Shown piece by piece: positions 36,359 through 44,782 of a DNA stretch of 64,000 nucleotides. Each line of letters opens with the position of its first letter. Position 1 is the stretch's first letter. The notes beneath the pieces were generated by a model. The model saw nothing but the letters and a program-made list of their open reading frames with translations. It ran no database searches and was not told the origin of the DNA. Made by a program: the position numbers and the translations under genes. Source of the stretch: CAZLQF01 sp964561545 (GTDB lineage: Bacteria; Bacteroidota; Bacteroidia; CAILMK01; CAYYUA01); assembly GCA_964561545.1 (NCBI GenBank), contig CAZLQF010000007.1, positions 1-64,000 on the forward strand, read 5' to 3'.

Positions 36359-38341
36359 TTATGCAGTTTTACCAAGTTTAGAAAAATTATTGGCCATGAT
36401 CTTAATGTCTTTGGTAAGGCCATAATCTCGGGCATATTGGAAATTGATTCGGTAAAGGACGTTGGTATTTAAATCATGGTACTCTAAGTTTTCAGCAGTA
36501 TTCAATACCCCTTTTCTGAGGTGAGGCAATGACTTGGTTTCCTCAGCCTCAGCATAACCAACCCAAGTCTTAATGCCAATAACGACCTGCAATATGTTTT
36601 CAACGAATTTTGACTTTCGTTTTACAAACCATATTGACAAAGGGAGGGTAACCAGGAATGCCAAAGAGGCAGCGATGTCAAGCACTCTTTTGTTGAATTT
36701 ATGCTCGTACTCACTAAGGGCCAGTTCAATTTGAACTGCATAAAAGTCGCCTGGCTGGTTTTTAGAATGGCTACCGATGATAAATAAGGACTCCTCAGGA
36801 GCGATTTTATATTCTATGCTTTTTTCCTGGAGCCTAACCATCCAATTAATGATCTGGTTGGCAGGCAAATCCCTGGCACAAAATATCATCTCGTCCACAT
36901 CATAAATTTCTGTAATCTCATCCAATTGCCTTAAATGCCCAAGGTAATATTGTTGCCCATTGTGCTCTTCATAAGGATTTACAAAACCTACTAAGGAATA
37001 ATTAACATAGCTTTCATCCATTAATTGCTTCACGCGTCCTGCTTCCTCAGGATTGCCAATGATCAATATTCGTTTGATGCCTTTGCTACCAAAGTAAAAA
37101 TTGCGGAAATTGTAATAATGCAACAGCAGCCGATTAAAAGCAAAAACGCCCATACCTACCACAGCGCCACTCCATACGATCATACGCCTTGGGCGTACAT
37201 CCCCAGGAATAAAAGCGTAAAGCGCTAAAAGCGTTAAAGTTCCGTATATGGCCCCTTTGATGAGCCTTGATACCCGGTAATCCGCATGGTAATTGAAAGC
37301 AAAGTAATTAGCCACCAACCACATGAAGATGCCAACTGGTAACTGAAATTGGTAAAAAAGCTGCTCTTCGTAACTCAGAAAGTCAATGGATGCCAGGAAC
37401 TTAAATATGACAAACAAGCATGCATACATCAGAGTAAAATCCATGGCCGGAAGCAACAAACGCTTCATTAGGCGTTTACAAACGGAAATAAGGGCCCTGA
37501 AATAGATGGCAAAATTAAGGAAGGCCGATAAAAGAAAAGCTTTCTGCTTAGAAAAATGCTTTTTAGCGAAAATGACCATGGCCTTGTAAAACACGAAGAC
37601 ATAATTAACGCTGTGTTTTTTGGTACTTTCACCCTTGTAATGGATAATGCGGGTATTGGGATAGTAGTAATTCTTATACCCTGCCTTTCTGATGCGATAG
37701 GAAAAATCTATGTCTTCCCCATACATAAAGAATTTTTCATCCAGACCTCCTACCTCTTTAATGGCCGCTGCCCTAACCAGCATAAAAGCCCCGGCTAAAA
37801 CATCCACTTCATGGGTCTTATCCTCATCCAGATACCCCAAGTGGTATTTGCCAAACATCTCTGATTTGGGAAAGAGATTGGCCAATCCAAAGGCTTTGTA
37901 AAATGCTACTTCCGGTGAAGGGAAACTTCGCTTGGATTCGGGGAGGAACCTGCCCTTGCCATCCACCATTTTAACGCCCAAACCACCAGCCTCAGGATGT
38001 TGATCCATAAAATTAATAACCTTGTAAAACGTATCTTCCTCTACAACCGTATCTGGATTCAGCAATAAATTATACTGCCCCGAGGCTTCTTGGATGGCCT
38101 GATTGTTAGCCTTGGCGAAGCCAACATTGTCTTTGTTTTGAAGCAATTTTACCTCTGGGAATTTTTCCTGGATCATGCCAATGGAACCATCAACCGAGTT
38201 GTTATCAACCACAAAAACTTCGGTTTCAAAGCTATTGTCAAGGTCAGCAAGCCTTTTAGCGGCTTTCCTTACCGAGATCAATGCCTGTTCTAAAAAGAAC
38301 TTGACATTGTAATTAACTATGACAACCGAAAGCTTTACCAT
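36359..38341 (-). CDS. GT2 glycosyltransferase fused to a degenerate polyprenyl-glycosylphosphotransferase
   Basis: A 660-residue fusion. Residues 1-240 form a GT2 (GT-A) glycosyltransferase: LSVVIVNYNVKFFLEQAL, VVDNNSVDGS, the NPDT motif (95-98) and the YGEDIDFSYRIRKAGY motif (208-223), similar to WcaA/rhamnosyltransferases. Residues about 295-410 hold four to five hydrophobic helices and 420-535 a CoA-binding-like Rossmann domain (KRILIIGNPEEAGRV). The last part begins KRVLDIAASLAFLVTLPLSI, like a bacterial sugar transferase, but lacks the catalytic FRQERVG/KFRSM-type segments and ends soon after KTWVGY and LPHLRKGVLN. The ATG at 38341 is chosen because it starts directly at LSVVIVN; an ATG 36 bases earlier would overlap recR. 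A surface polysaccharide role is likely. Confidence 0.8.
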   Translation of the reverse strand: MVKLSVVIVNYNVKFFLEQALISVRKAAKRLADLDNSFETEVFVVDNNSVDGSIGMIQEKFPEVKLLQNKDNVGFAKANNQAIQEASGQYNLLLNPDTVVEEDTFYKVINFMDQHPEAGGLGVKMVDGKGRFLPESKRSFPSPEVAFYKAFGLANLFPKSEMFGKYHLGYLDEDKTHEVDVLAGAFMLVRAAAIKEVGGLDEKFFMYGEDIDFSYRIRKAGYKNYYYPNTRIIHYKGESTKKHSVNYVFVFYKAMVIFAKKHFSKQKAFLLSAFLNFAIYFRALISVCKRLMKRLLLPAMDFTLMYACLFVIFKFLASIDFLSYEEQLFYQFQLPVGIFMWLVANYFAFNYHADYRVSRLIKGAIYGTLTLLALYAFIPGDVRPRRMIVWSGAVVGMGVFAFNRLLLHYYNFRNFYFGSKGIKRILIIGNPEEAGRVKQLMDESYVNYSLVGFVNPYEEHNGQQYYLGHLRQLDEITEIYDVDEMIFCARDLPANQIINWMVRLQEKSIEYKIAPEESLFIIGSHSKNQPGDFYAVQIELALSEYEHKFNKRVLDIAASLAFLVTLPLSIWFVKRKSKFVENILQVVIGIKTWVGYAEAEETKSLPHLRKGVLNTAENLEYHDLNTNVLYRINFQYARDYGLTKDIKIMANNFSKLGKTA

Positions 38342-38345
38342 TGTT

Positions 38346-38954
38346 TCATTGGTTGTTGTAAGGCGTTCTTTCAGCAATGGAACGGGCCAAGGTCACATCA
38401 TCAGTATACTCAAGCTCGGCACCTACAGCAATGCCTCTTGATATGGAAGAAACACGAACATTGGTCGCTCTTAGTTGCTTCGATATGTAAAACATGGTTG
38501 TATCACCTTCCATTGTTGAGTTTAAAGCAAATATGAGTTCTCGAACACCATGTCCCTGAACCCTATTTACCAGTGAATTGATGGTCAAATTCTCTGGCCC
38601 TACACCATCCATGGGTGAAATAACCCCACCCAATACATGATAAACGCCTGAATATTGATTTGTATTTTCTATAGCCATAACATCTCTTATATCCTCCACC
38701 ACACAAACAGTTTGATGATCTCTGTTATTGGAGGAACAGACCGGGCAAAGCTCTGCCTCAGCAATGCTATGGCAAACTTTACAATACTGAATATCCGTAG
38801 CAAGCCGCTGGATCACATCTCCAAATGCTTTATTGTCGTTTTCATCCTGCTTCAACAAGTGCAAAACCAAGCGCAAGGCCGTTTTTTTACCAATTCCTGG
38901 TAATTGTGCAAAATGTTCTACGGTTTCTTCTACTAGCTTGGATGGATACTCCAT
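38346..38954 (-). CDS. recR: Recombination protein RecR
   Basis: A 202-residue RecR of normal length, part of RecFOR loading of RecA at gaps. It has the HhH region (LPGIGKKTALRLVLHLL, about 18-35), the zinc finger Cys58, Cys61, Cys70 and Cys73 (CKVCHSIAEAELCPVC), the Toprim domain (VCVVEDIRDVMAIE to HVLGGVISPMDGVGP) and the C-terminal Walker B-like part (VSSISRGIAVGAELEYTDD). The fusion glycosyltransferase starts 4 bp after the stop codon, so they probably form one operon. Confidence 0.93.
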   Translation of the reverse strand: MEYPSKLVEETVEHFAQLPGIGKKTALRLVLHLLKQDENDNKAFGDVIQRLATDIQYCKVCHSIAEAELCPVCSSNNRDHQTVCVVEDIRDVMAIENTNQYSGVYHVLGGVISPMDGVGPENLTINSLVNRVQGHGVRELIFALNSTMEGDTTMFYISKQLRATNVRVSSISRGIAVGAELEYTDDVTLARSIAERTPYNNQ

Positions 38955-39219
38955 TTCCGTCCTCTAATTACTTTTCGTGCTAAATGTCAAAGTTCTTAAG
39001 AAATTTAGAATTCAGTAGCATTGAATTGCAATTGAATGAGGCTTGATTATGGTATCCCTAATTCCCGATCTCTCGTACGTTACACAGAAAGAATATCAAT
39101 TTATTCAGGCGATTTTTCCAATCATCTTCATGGTTATTTTCTAAGTCGTACAACGGTTGGCGGAGAACTATGCAGTAGCTTAAAATGCTTTAGCACTTTT
39201 CTATTGCAGAGTTTCGGTT

Positions 39220-39227
39220 TATATTTG
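39220..39227 (+). promoter_or_regulatory. TAnnTTTG -7 box upstream of the HAD gene
   Basis: TATATTTG ends 23 bases before the start codon and fits the Bacteroidota -7 consensus; a T-rich CTTTT about 19-20 bases earlier could stand for the -33 element. Confidence 0.45.
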
Positions 39228-39250
39228 CAGCCAATTAAAAAACAAAACTC

Positions 39251-40138
39251 ATGAACAATATTGCAGTAATTGGCTCGGGAACAATGGGCAACGGGATAGC
39301 CCATGTTTTTGCTCAAAGTGGTCACCAGGTTCAAATGATTGATATTGATCAGAACGCCCTGGAAAAAGGCAAAAAATCCATTGAGAAAAACCTTGACCGC
39401 CAGGTTAAAAAGGAAAAGATCTCTGAAGACGACAAACAAAAAACGCTTGGCAATATAAGCGCTTCTACGGATCTCAAAAGCGCGGCCCAAAATATAGATT
39501 TAGCTGTAGAAGCTGTTTCTGAAGACATTGATACCAAGACCAAGATTTTCCAACAGCTTGACCAAAATGCACCATCAGAAGCCATTCTTGCTTCCAACAC
39601 TTCTTCCATTTCTATTACCAAGTTAGGAGCTGCCACCAATAGAAGCCATCAAGTGATCGGCATGCATTTTATGAACCCAGTACCGGTCATGAAATTGGTT
39701 GAGATCATTCGAGGCTATTCCACAACAGACAAGGTAACTCAAAAGATAACCGAAACGGCTGAAAAACTTGGCAAGGTTCCCGTAGAAGCTCATGATTACC
39801 CTGGGTTTGTTGCCAACCGAATTTTAATGCCTATGATCAATGAAGCCATTTACACCAAGTGGCAGGGAATAGCTGGCGTTCAGGAAATTGATACCGTAAT
39901 GAAACTGGGTATGGCACATCCCATGGGGCCCCTACAACTTGCCGATTTTATTGGCCTTGATGTATGCCACTCCATTTTAGAAGTATTGCATGACGGTTTT
40001 GGCGATGGTAAATATGCCCCTTGCCCCTTGCTTACGAACATGGTAACAGCAGGTAAGCTGGGCGCTAAATCAGGCGAAGGGTTTTACGACTATTCTGAGG
40101 ATGCTAAGAATCCGAAAGTCTCAGCCCAGTTCGCTTAA
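39251..40138 (+). CDS. 3-hydroxybutyryl-CoA dehydrogenase
   Basis: A 295-residue single-domain 3-hydroxyacyl-CoA dehydrogenase that oxidises 3-hydroxybutyryl-CoA with NAD(P). It begins with the nucleotide-binding GSGTMGNGIAHVFAQSG, then SNTSSISITKL, the active-site histidine region IGMHFMNPVPVMKLVEII, GFVANRILMPMINEA and the C-terminal LADFIGLDVCHSILEVLHDGFGD. Length equals the PaaH/Hbd norm (about 282-295). The step follows crotonyl-CoA, the product of the glutaryl-CoA dehydrogenase at 5660, although the genes are far apart. It appears monocistronic. Confidence 0.9.
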   Translation: MNNIAVIGSGTMGNGIAHVFAQSGHQVQMIDIDQNALEKGKKSIEKNLDRQVKKEKISEDDKQKTLGNISASTDLKSAAQNIDLAVEAVSEDIDTKTKIFQQLDQNAPSEAILASNTSSISITKLGAATNRSHQVIGMHFMNPVPVMKLVEIIRGYSTTDKVTQKITETAEKLGKVPVEAHDYPGFVANRILMPMINEAIYTKWQGIAGVQEIDTVMKLGMAHPMGPLQLADFIGLDVCHSILEVLHDGFGDGKYAPCPLLTNMVTAGKLGAKSGEGFYDYSEDAKNPKVSAQFA

Positions 40139-40229
40139 TGTTGCGTACTTAGTATTGAGTATTGGGTAGTTAAATTGGATTTAAGTATTTGACCCAATCA
40201 ATCAACATTCAAGCGTTAGCTACACGAAA

Positions 40230-40261
40230 ACATTAACACATTAAAGCGTTAACACGCTAAC
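40230..40261. repeat. Short degenerate 8-bp tandem repeat
   Basis: Four consecutive 8-base units, ACATTAAC, ACATTAAA, GCGTTAAC and ACGCTAAC, lie just before the phosphatase gene; a related GCGTTAGC occurs at 40213-40220. Confidence 0.5.
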
Positions 40262-40272
40262 AAACAGTGCTC

Positions 40273-40752
40273 ATGGTAAAAGTTCTCTTTGTTTGTTTAG
40301 GTAATATTTGCAGATCTCCCTTGGCAGAAGGGATTATGATGAAAAAACTTCAAGAAGAAGGCTTGGAGGAAAAGGTTTATGTGGATTCTGCAGGTACTGG
40401 CTCTTGGCATTTGGGGGAAGAACCGGATGAAAGAACGTTTAAGGTAGCCAGGAAAAATGGGATAACACTCGAAAGCCTGGCAAGGCAAGTTACCATAGAT
40501 GACCTTGAGATGTTTGATTACATCCTGGTAATGGATGAAAACAACCTTGCAAACCTCAAGGAATTAGACCCTGAAGGCTACTATCATCCTAAAATTTACC
40601 TTATACGGGATTTTGAACCATCTGCCAACCAACATCCCGTACCGGATCCTTTTTGGGGTACCGATGAAGAGTTTGAACACATCCATGAAGTATTAAATAC
40701 GGCTTTGGAGCATTTTACTGAGCATTTAAAAGAAAGCATTAGCTATAATTGA
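40273..40752 (+). CDS. Low molecular weight protein-tyrosine-phosphatase
   Basis: A 159-residue LMW-PTP (arsenate reductase fold). The P-loop CLGNICRSP (nucleophile Cys8, Arg14) is at the N-terminus and the general-acid aspartate is in PVPDPFWGTDEEF. Such enzymes dephosphorylate tyrosine kinases of polysaccharide export or host-type targets; the local context gives no clue. The ATG at 40273 is preferred to a GTG two codons earlier. It stands alone. Confidence 0.9.
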   Translation: MVKVLFVCLGNICRSPLAEGIMMKKLQEEGLEEKVYVDSAGTGSWHLGEEPDERTFKVARKNGITLESLARQVTIDDLEMFDYILVMDENNLANLKELDPEGYYHPKIYLIRDFEPSANQHPVPDPFWGTDEEFEHIHEVLNTALEHFTEHLKESISYN

Positions 40753-40951
40753 AATGGATTCATCAAAAGGTTGTTGATGTAAATCGGCCATTACTCACCA
40801 TTAACGACCTTTTAATTTTAAGCATTAAACGCTTGTTAAACATTTGGCTTTCCAAACTTTTATGGCTCTGCATCAATCGTGAAATTCTTTCTTAAAGTAA
40901 AAAATTCACTTAAATTCGAAACCGATTTTAACGCATTAAAATAAAACCAGA

Positions 40952-42076
40952 ATGATCATAGGCGTACCCAAGGAAATCAAGAACAACGAAAACCGAGTGG
41001 GACTTACTCCGGCCAGTATTAAAGAACTAACCCAAAGGAATCACCACGTCTATGTACAAAGTACGGCTGGTGAAGGCAGTAGTTTTGATGATGAAGACTT
41101 TATCCAGGCTGGCGCAGGTATTTTACCCGATTTAGAATCGGTTTATGATCAGGCTGAGATGATCGTTAAAGTAAAAGAACCCATTAAGGAAGAATATAAC
41201 CTTATCAAGGAAGATCAACTTTTATTCACCTTTTTCCACTTTGCCTCAAGTCGTGAGCTAACCGAAGCAATGATCAAATCCAATTCAGTTTGCCTTGCCT
41301 ATGAAACGGTAGAGAGTGAAGATGGCACATTGCCTTTGTTGGTTCCAATGTCTGAAGTAGCTGGTCGCATGGCTGTACAGGAAGGAGCTAAATACTTGGA
41401 AAAACCCATGGGTGGCAGAGGTACCTTGTTAGGCGGTGTTCCAGGCGTCAAACCTGCCAGAGTGGTAGTATTGGGAGGTGGCGTTGTTGGCACTCAAGCT
41501 GCTAAAATGGCTTCAGGTTTTGGCGCTGATGTAATGATGATGGACATTGATTTACAGCGTTTACGCTACCTTGAAGATGTCATGGAAGCCAACGTAACAA
41601 CCATGATGTCCAACCAGCACAACATCGAACAGCAAATAAAGGACGCAGACCTTATCATTGGTGCTGTTTTAATTCCGGGTGCTAAGGCGCCTCACCTCAT
41701 TACCCGGAACATGCTCAAACTAATGCAACCCGGAACCGTTTTGGTGGATGTGGCCGTGGATCAAGGAGGCTCGATAGAAACCTGCGAACCAACCACCCAC
41801 GAGGATCCAGTTTTTGAAATTGATGATGTATTGCATTACTGCGTAGCCAATATGCCGGGCGCCGTGCCTTCAACATCCACTATAGCGCTAAACAATGCTA
41901 CGCTTCCTTATGTAGTAAAGCTCGCTGACAATGGTTGGGAAAATGCATGCCGCGAAGATGCTGAATTGAAAAAAGGCCTCAACATTGTTCATGGAAGGGT
42001 TTGTTATAAAGGCGTTTCTGACGCCTTCAACCTTGATTATAAACACGTCAACCAGATCCTTGCATTTGAGGAATAG
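40952..42076 (+). CDS. ald: Alanine dehydrogenase
   Basis: A 374-residue alanine dehydrogenase, which interconverts L-alanine with pyruvate and ammonia using NAD. It begins MIIGVPKEIKNNENRVGLTPASIKEL, with the substrate Lys in VKVKEPIKEEY and the catalytic His in FTFFHFASSREL. The NAD-binding GGGVVGTQAAKMASGFGADV is in the centre. The strings VDVAVDQGGSIETCEPTTHEDPVF and CVANMPGAVPSTSTIALNNATLPY are diagnostic for Ald rather than PntA. Length and order are normal. Confidence 0.93.
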   Translation: MIIGVPKEIKNNENRVGLTPASIKELTQRNHHVYVQSTAGEGSSFDDEDFIQAGAGILPDLESVYDQAEMIVKVKEPIKEEYNLIKEDQLLFTFFHFASSRELTEAMIKSNSVCLAYETVESEDGTLPLLVPMSEVAGRMAVQEGAKYLEKPMGGRGTLLGGVPGVKPARVVVLGGGVVGTQAAKMASGFGADVMMMDIDLQRLRYLEDVMEANVTTMMSNQHNIEQQIKDADLIIGAVLIPGAKAPHLITRNMLKLMQPGTVLVDVAVDQGGSIETCEPTTHEDPVFEIDDVLHYCVANMPGAVPSTSTIALNNATLPYVVKLADNGWENACREDAELKKGLNIVHGRVCYKGVSDAFNLDYKHVNQILAFEE

Positions 42077-42459
42077 GTTTAGGTCTTACCTTTTTTCATT
42101 TAAGTTTATTAAAATCAATTACAGAAGCAACAATTACTATAATGCATAAGTGAGGTTTTCAGACCTCCATTATTCCTATGCTTTTAAGGTTTGTTTCATC
42201 GCACTCCATTTGAATGACAGCGTTTTGCTCATTTGTTAACTATTAAAGCACCACAAGATTCATTGTTTGTGCTAAGGCCATAAATTTGGAATGACGGCTT
42301 TTTTGTTTTGTTAAAACGGGCCTCAAACCCTAACTTGCTAAAGTATGGATGTCCATCTATTTAGACCTGAGCTAAACTTAAAATTACCAACCTAAGTCAA
42401 AAGCGATGGCTTAAACATTCAAATATTCTTACCGTTATTTGCACCAACAGTTAATCCCA
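42077..42459. other. Intergenic stretch before the MFS gene
   Basis: About 380 bases. TAAATTTG at 42281-42288 fits the -7 consensus but is 170 bases from the start codon. A short hairpin GAGGT/ACCTC lies near 42150-42165. No gene seen. Confidence 0.4.
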
Positions 42460-43644
42460 ATGCAAAACGACTCAGGCGGTATTTTCAATTTTCAATTCGG
42501 GATGCTTTGCTTAAGCACGTTTTTGTTTTTTGCTAGCTTTAACATGATCGTTCCCGAATTGCCTAACTATTTGACCCAACTGGGCGGAGAGCAATACATC
42601 GGTTTAATTATTGCCCTTTTTACCATTACAGCTGGAGGTGCGCGTCCTTTTAGTGGCAAATTGGCTGACCGTGTTGGCCGAATCCCTGTCATGGTCTTCG
42701 GTGCAGTCATTTGTGGTATATGCAGCCTACTTTATCCCCTTATCGGCTCTGTATTTGGCTTTTTAGCACTACGGTTCTTTCACGGATTTTCTACAGGTTT
42801 TAAGCCAACTGGTACTTCGGCATTCATTGGTGATGTAGTGCCTGCCAATAAACGTGGAGAAGCCTTAGGAATTCAAGGATTATTTGCCAGCCTTGGTATG
42901 GCAGCCGGTCCAGCCATAGGCGGTTATTTGGCCCAAAACTTTTCTTTAGATTTCATGTTCTATACTTCTTCTGCTTCAGGCTTTATGTCGGTCATCATTC
43001 TAATAGGCATGAAAGAAACCTTAAGCAACCGTGAAAAATTCAAACCGAGCCTGCTTAAAATTTCCAGGCATGAAATTATTGAAACCCGCGTGCTCAAACC
43101 CTCTTTTGTTTTAATGCTAACCGTTTTTTCTTTAGGGACCGTATTAACCCTAATACCCGAAGTGAGTGAACACCTCGGCATGAAGAACAAAGGCCTGTTT
43201 TTTACCACTTTCACCTTATCCTCGCTTCTAATGAGATTTTTAGCAGGCAGGGCTTCGGACCGGTATGGGCGGGTCATTGTATTAAGATTTGCTGCCCTAA
43301 CCTTAGCAACCGCTACTTTTTTAATAGCTTTAGCAGACTCGATCTTGTTTTTACTTTTTGCTGCAGCCATTTTTGGCGTTGGAGTTGGTACCAATGCCCC
43401 TACTGCAGTGGCCTGGACCATTGACCGGAGTTTAAGTGCCCACCGTGGAAAAGGCATGGCTACCATGTACATTGCGCTTGAAATAGGAATAGGGGCAGGC
43501 GCCCTTATTTCCGGCTATGTTTATCAAGGAGACCCGACCAACTTTAAATACGCTTTTTGGATTTGCACCGGCTTGTGTTTGCTGGCCTTCACGTTCTTAC
43601 TATTTCAACAAACAGGCGCGAACAAACAAGTAACCGATGAATAG
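42460..43644 (+). CDS. MFS transporter
   Basis: A 394-residue major facilitator superfamily membrane protein with 12 predicted helices. The MFS loop 2-3 signature is present (FSGKLADRVGRIPVMVFG), repeated in degenerate form in the second half (FLAGRASDRYGRVIVLRF). It resembles drug or sugar efflux members (DHA1 type), but no substrate can be named. The ATG at 42460 is preferred to a TTG seven codons earlier. It converges on the pyrophosphatase gene (63 bp between stops) with no clear terminator. Confidence 0.85.
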   Translation: MQNDSGGIFNFQFGMLCLSTFLFFASFNMIVPELPNYLTQLGGEQYIGLIIALFTITAGGARPFSGKLADRVGRIPVMVFGAVICGICSLLYPLIGSVFGFLALRFFHGFSTGFKPTGTSAFIGDVVPANKRGEALGIQGLFASLGMAAGPAIGGYLAQNFSLDFMFYTSSASGFMSVIILIGMKETLSNREKFKPSLLKISRHEIIETRVLKPSFVLMLTVFSLGTVLTLIPEVSEHLGMKNKGLFFTTFTLSSLLMRFLAGRASDRYGRVIVLRFAALTLATATFLIALADSILFLLFAAAIFGVGVGTNAPTAVAWTIDRSLSAHRGKGMATMYIALEIGIGAGALISGYVYQGDPTNFKYAFWICTGLCLLAFTFLLFQQTGANKQVTDE

Positions 43645-43707
43645 GGATCATTATTGAGCTTTCAGATGCAGTAACAATTATTTGAAGCCTTAAATTAAGT
43701 CTAATTT

Positions 43708-44433
43708 TTATTCATTATCATTTTGGCTCATATTTTGGCCATAATCAAAAGCTTTTATAGCGACCTGGGATAGGCGGTTTTCAATATTGCCATACTCTTC
43801 CTTGTAATCTTGCACACTTTTTCTAATTACCTCATGAGCTTCTTCTCGATCATAAACGTGGGTAATCTCACAATTGCGGTGTTCCTGACCCGGCATGTCC
43901 TTGTAAGTTAAGAAATAGTGTTTGATACGAGCGATCATAGAATTGGGGCAATCTGAAATGCTTTTCCAATTATCGTAAACCTCATCGCTTTTTAAGACGG
44001 CTACGATTTTATCATCAGCTTCACCTCCATCGATCATTCGTAATCCGCCAATTGGAATGGCAGGCACGAGCAAATCTCCACGGGTAATATGCCTTTCGGT
44101 CAAAACAAGGATGTCAAGTGGATCGCCATCTCCTTTTAGCTCTTTGCGACCCGTTTTTTCTTCACAAAATTTGCTTGTGTTATAACCACAATACGTTTGC
44201 GGTATAAAGCCGTACAAAGCCGGAACTATGTTAGAAAACTTTTGGGGCCGGTCCACTTTTAGGTAACCGGTAGCTTTATCCAGTTCATATTTAACGGTAT
44301 CCGTTGGTACCATTTCAATAAAAGTGTTAACAATTTCAGGCGCATCGCTTCCAAGATCAATTCCATGCCAAGGGTGAGATTTGTACCTTAGCGCTACCAT
44401 CTTCCAGACGTTCTGCAAATTCTCTTTCGACAT
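43708..44433 (-). CDS. ppa: Inorganic pyrophosphatase (family I)
   Basis: A family I soluble pyrophosphatase of 241 residues that hydrolyses PPi. The catalytic motif DGDPLDILVL is present, preceded by YGFIPQTYCGYNTSKF; metal ligands recur in GGLRMIDGGEADDKIVAVL. The C-terminal part is longer than in E. coli Ppa, as in the Bacteroidota subgroup (HPWHGIDLGSDAP opening). The ATG at 44431-44433 is chosen (MSKENLQNVWKM); an upstream in-frame ATG at 44505 adds 24 residues with no family likeness. Confidence 0.88.
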   Translation of the reverse strand: MSKENLQNVWKMVALRYKSHPWHGIDLGSDAPEIVNTFIEMVPTDTVKYELDKATGYLKVDRPQKFSNIVPALYGFIPQTYCGYNTSKFCEEKTGRKELKGDGDPLDILVLTERHITRGDLLVPAIPIGGLRMIDGGEADDKIVAVLKSDEVYDNWKSISDCPNSMIARIKHYFLTYKDMPGQEHRNCEITHVYDREEAHEVIRKSVQDYKEEYGNIENRLSQVAIKAFDYGQNMSQNDNE

Positions 44434-44782
44434 ATATAAATACGGATTTGGTGTTTTAAAACAACTTCTATTTTGAATTGCAAAAGTCAGGGAAATGTAC
44501 AACATCAGGAAACTTATAGAGGGTTAATTTAAACAGCCTGATTTGATAGCCGGTACAACGTAATTCTATTAAAAAACTAATAATGTCAAAATTGTTTTCT
44601 AAAGGTTCTAAATTTACTTTTAAACGTGTTTAAAAACCTAAGCTTTGAAAACCCTAAACCTTTATTGCTTAAACGCATCCATCCATAAATTTAACCTTGA
44701 TACTGCTCCTTGATGGCAGTTACTTGTTGATGGATCCAATTTTTACGTATTTTGGATCATCAAATAACAAAAACCTTATATA
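44434..44782. other. Intergenic region with inverted repeat before the M49 gene
   Basis: About 350 bases between divergent genes. GATGGATCCAA (44729-44739) and TTGGATCATC (44752-44761) form an inverted repeat with one bulged base, 21 bases before the M49 start codon. It may be an operator or a leader hairpin. Confidence 0.4.

Noticed and set aside
40230..40261. 8-bp tandem repeats as a possible phase-variable element
   Set aside because: Only four degenerate units lie in intergenic DNA before the phosphatase gene; too few and too imperfect for slippage-based switching.
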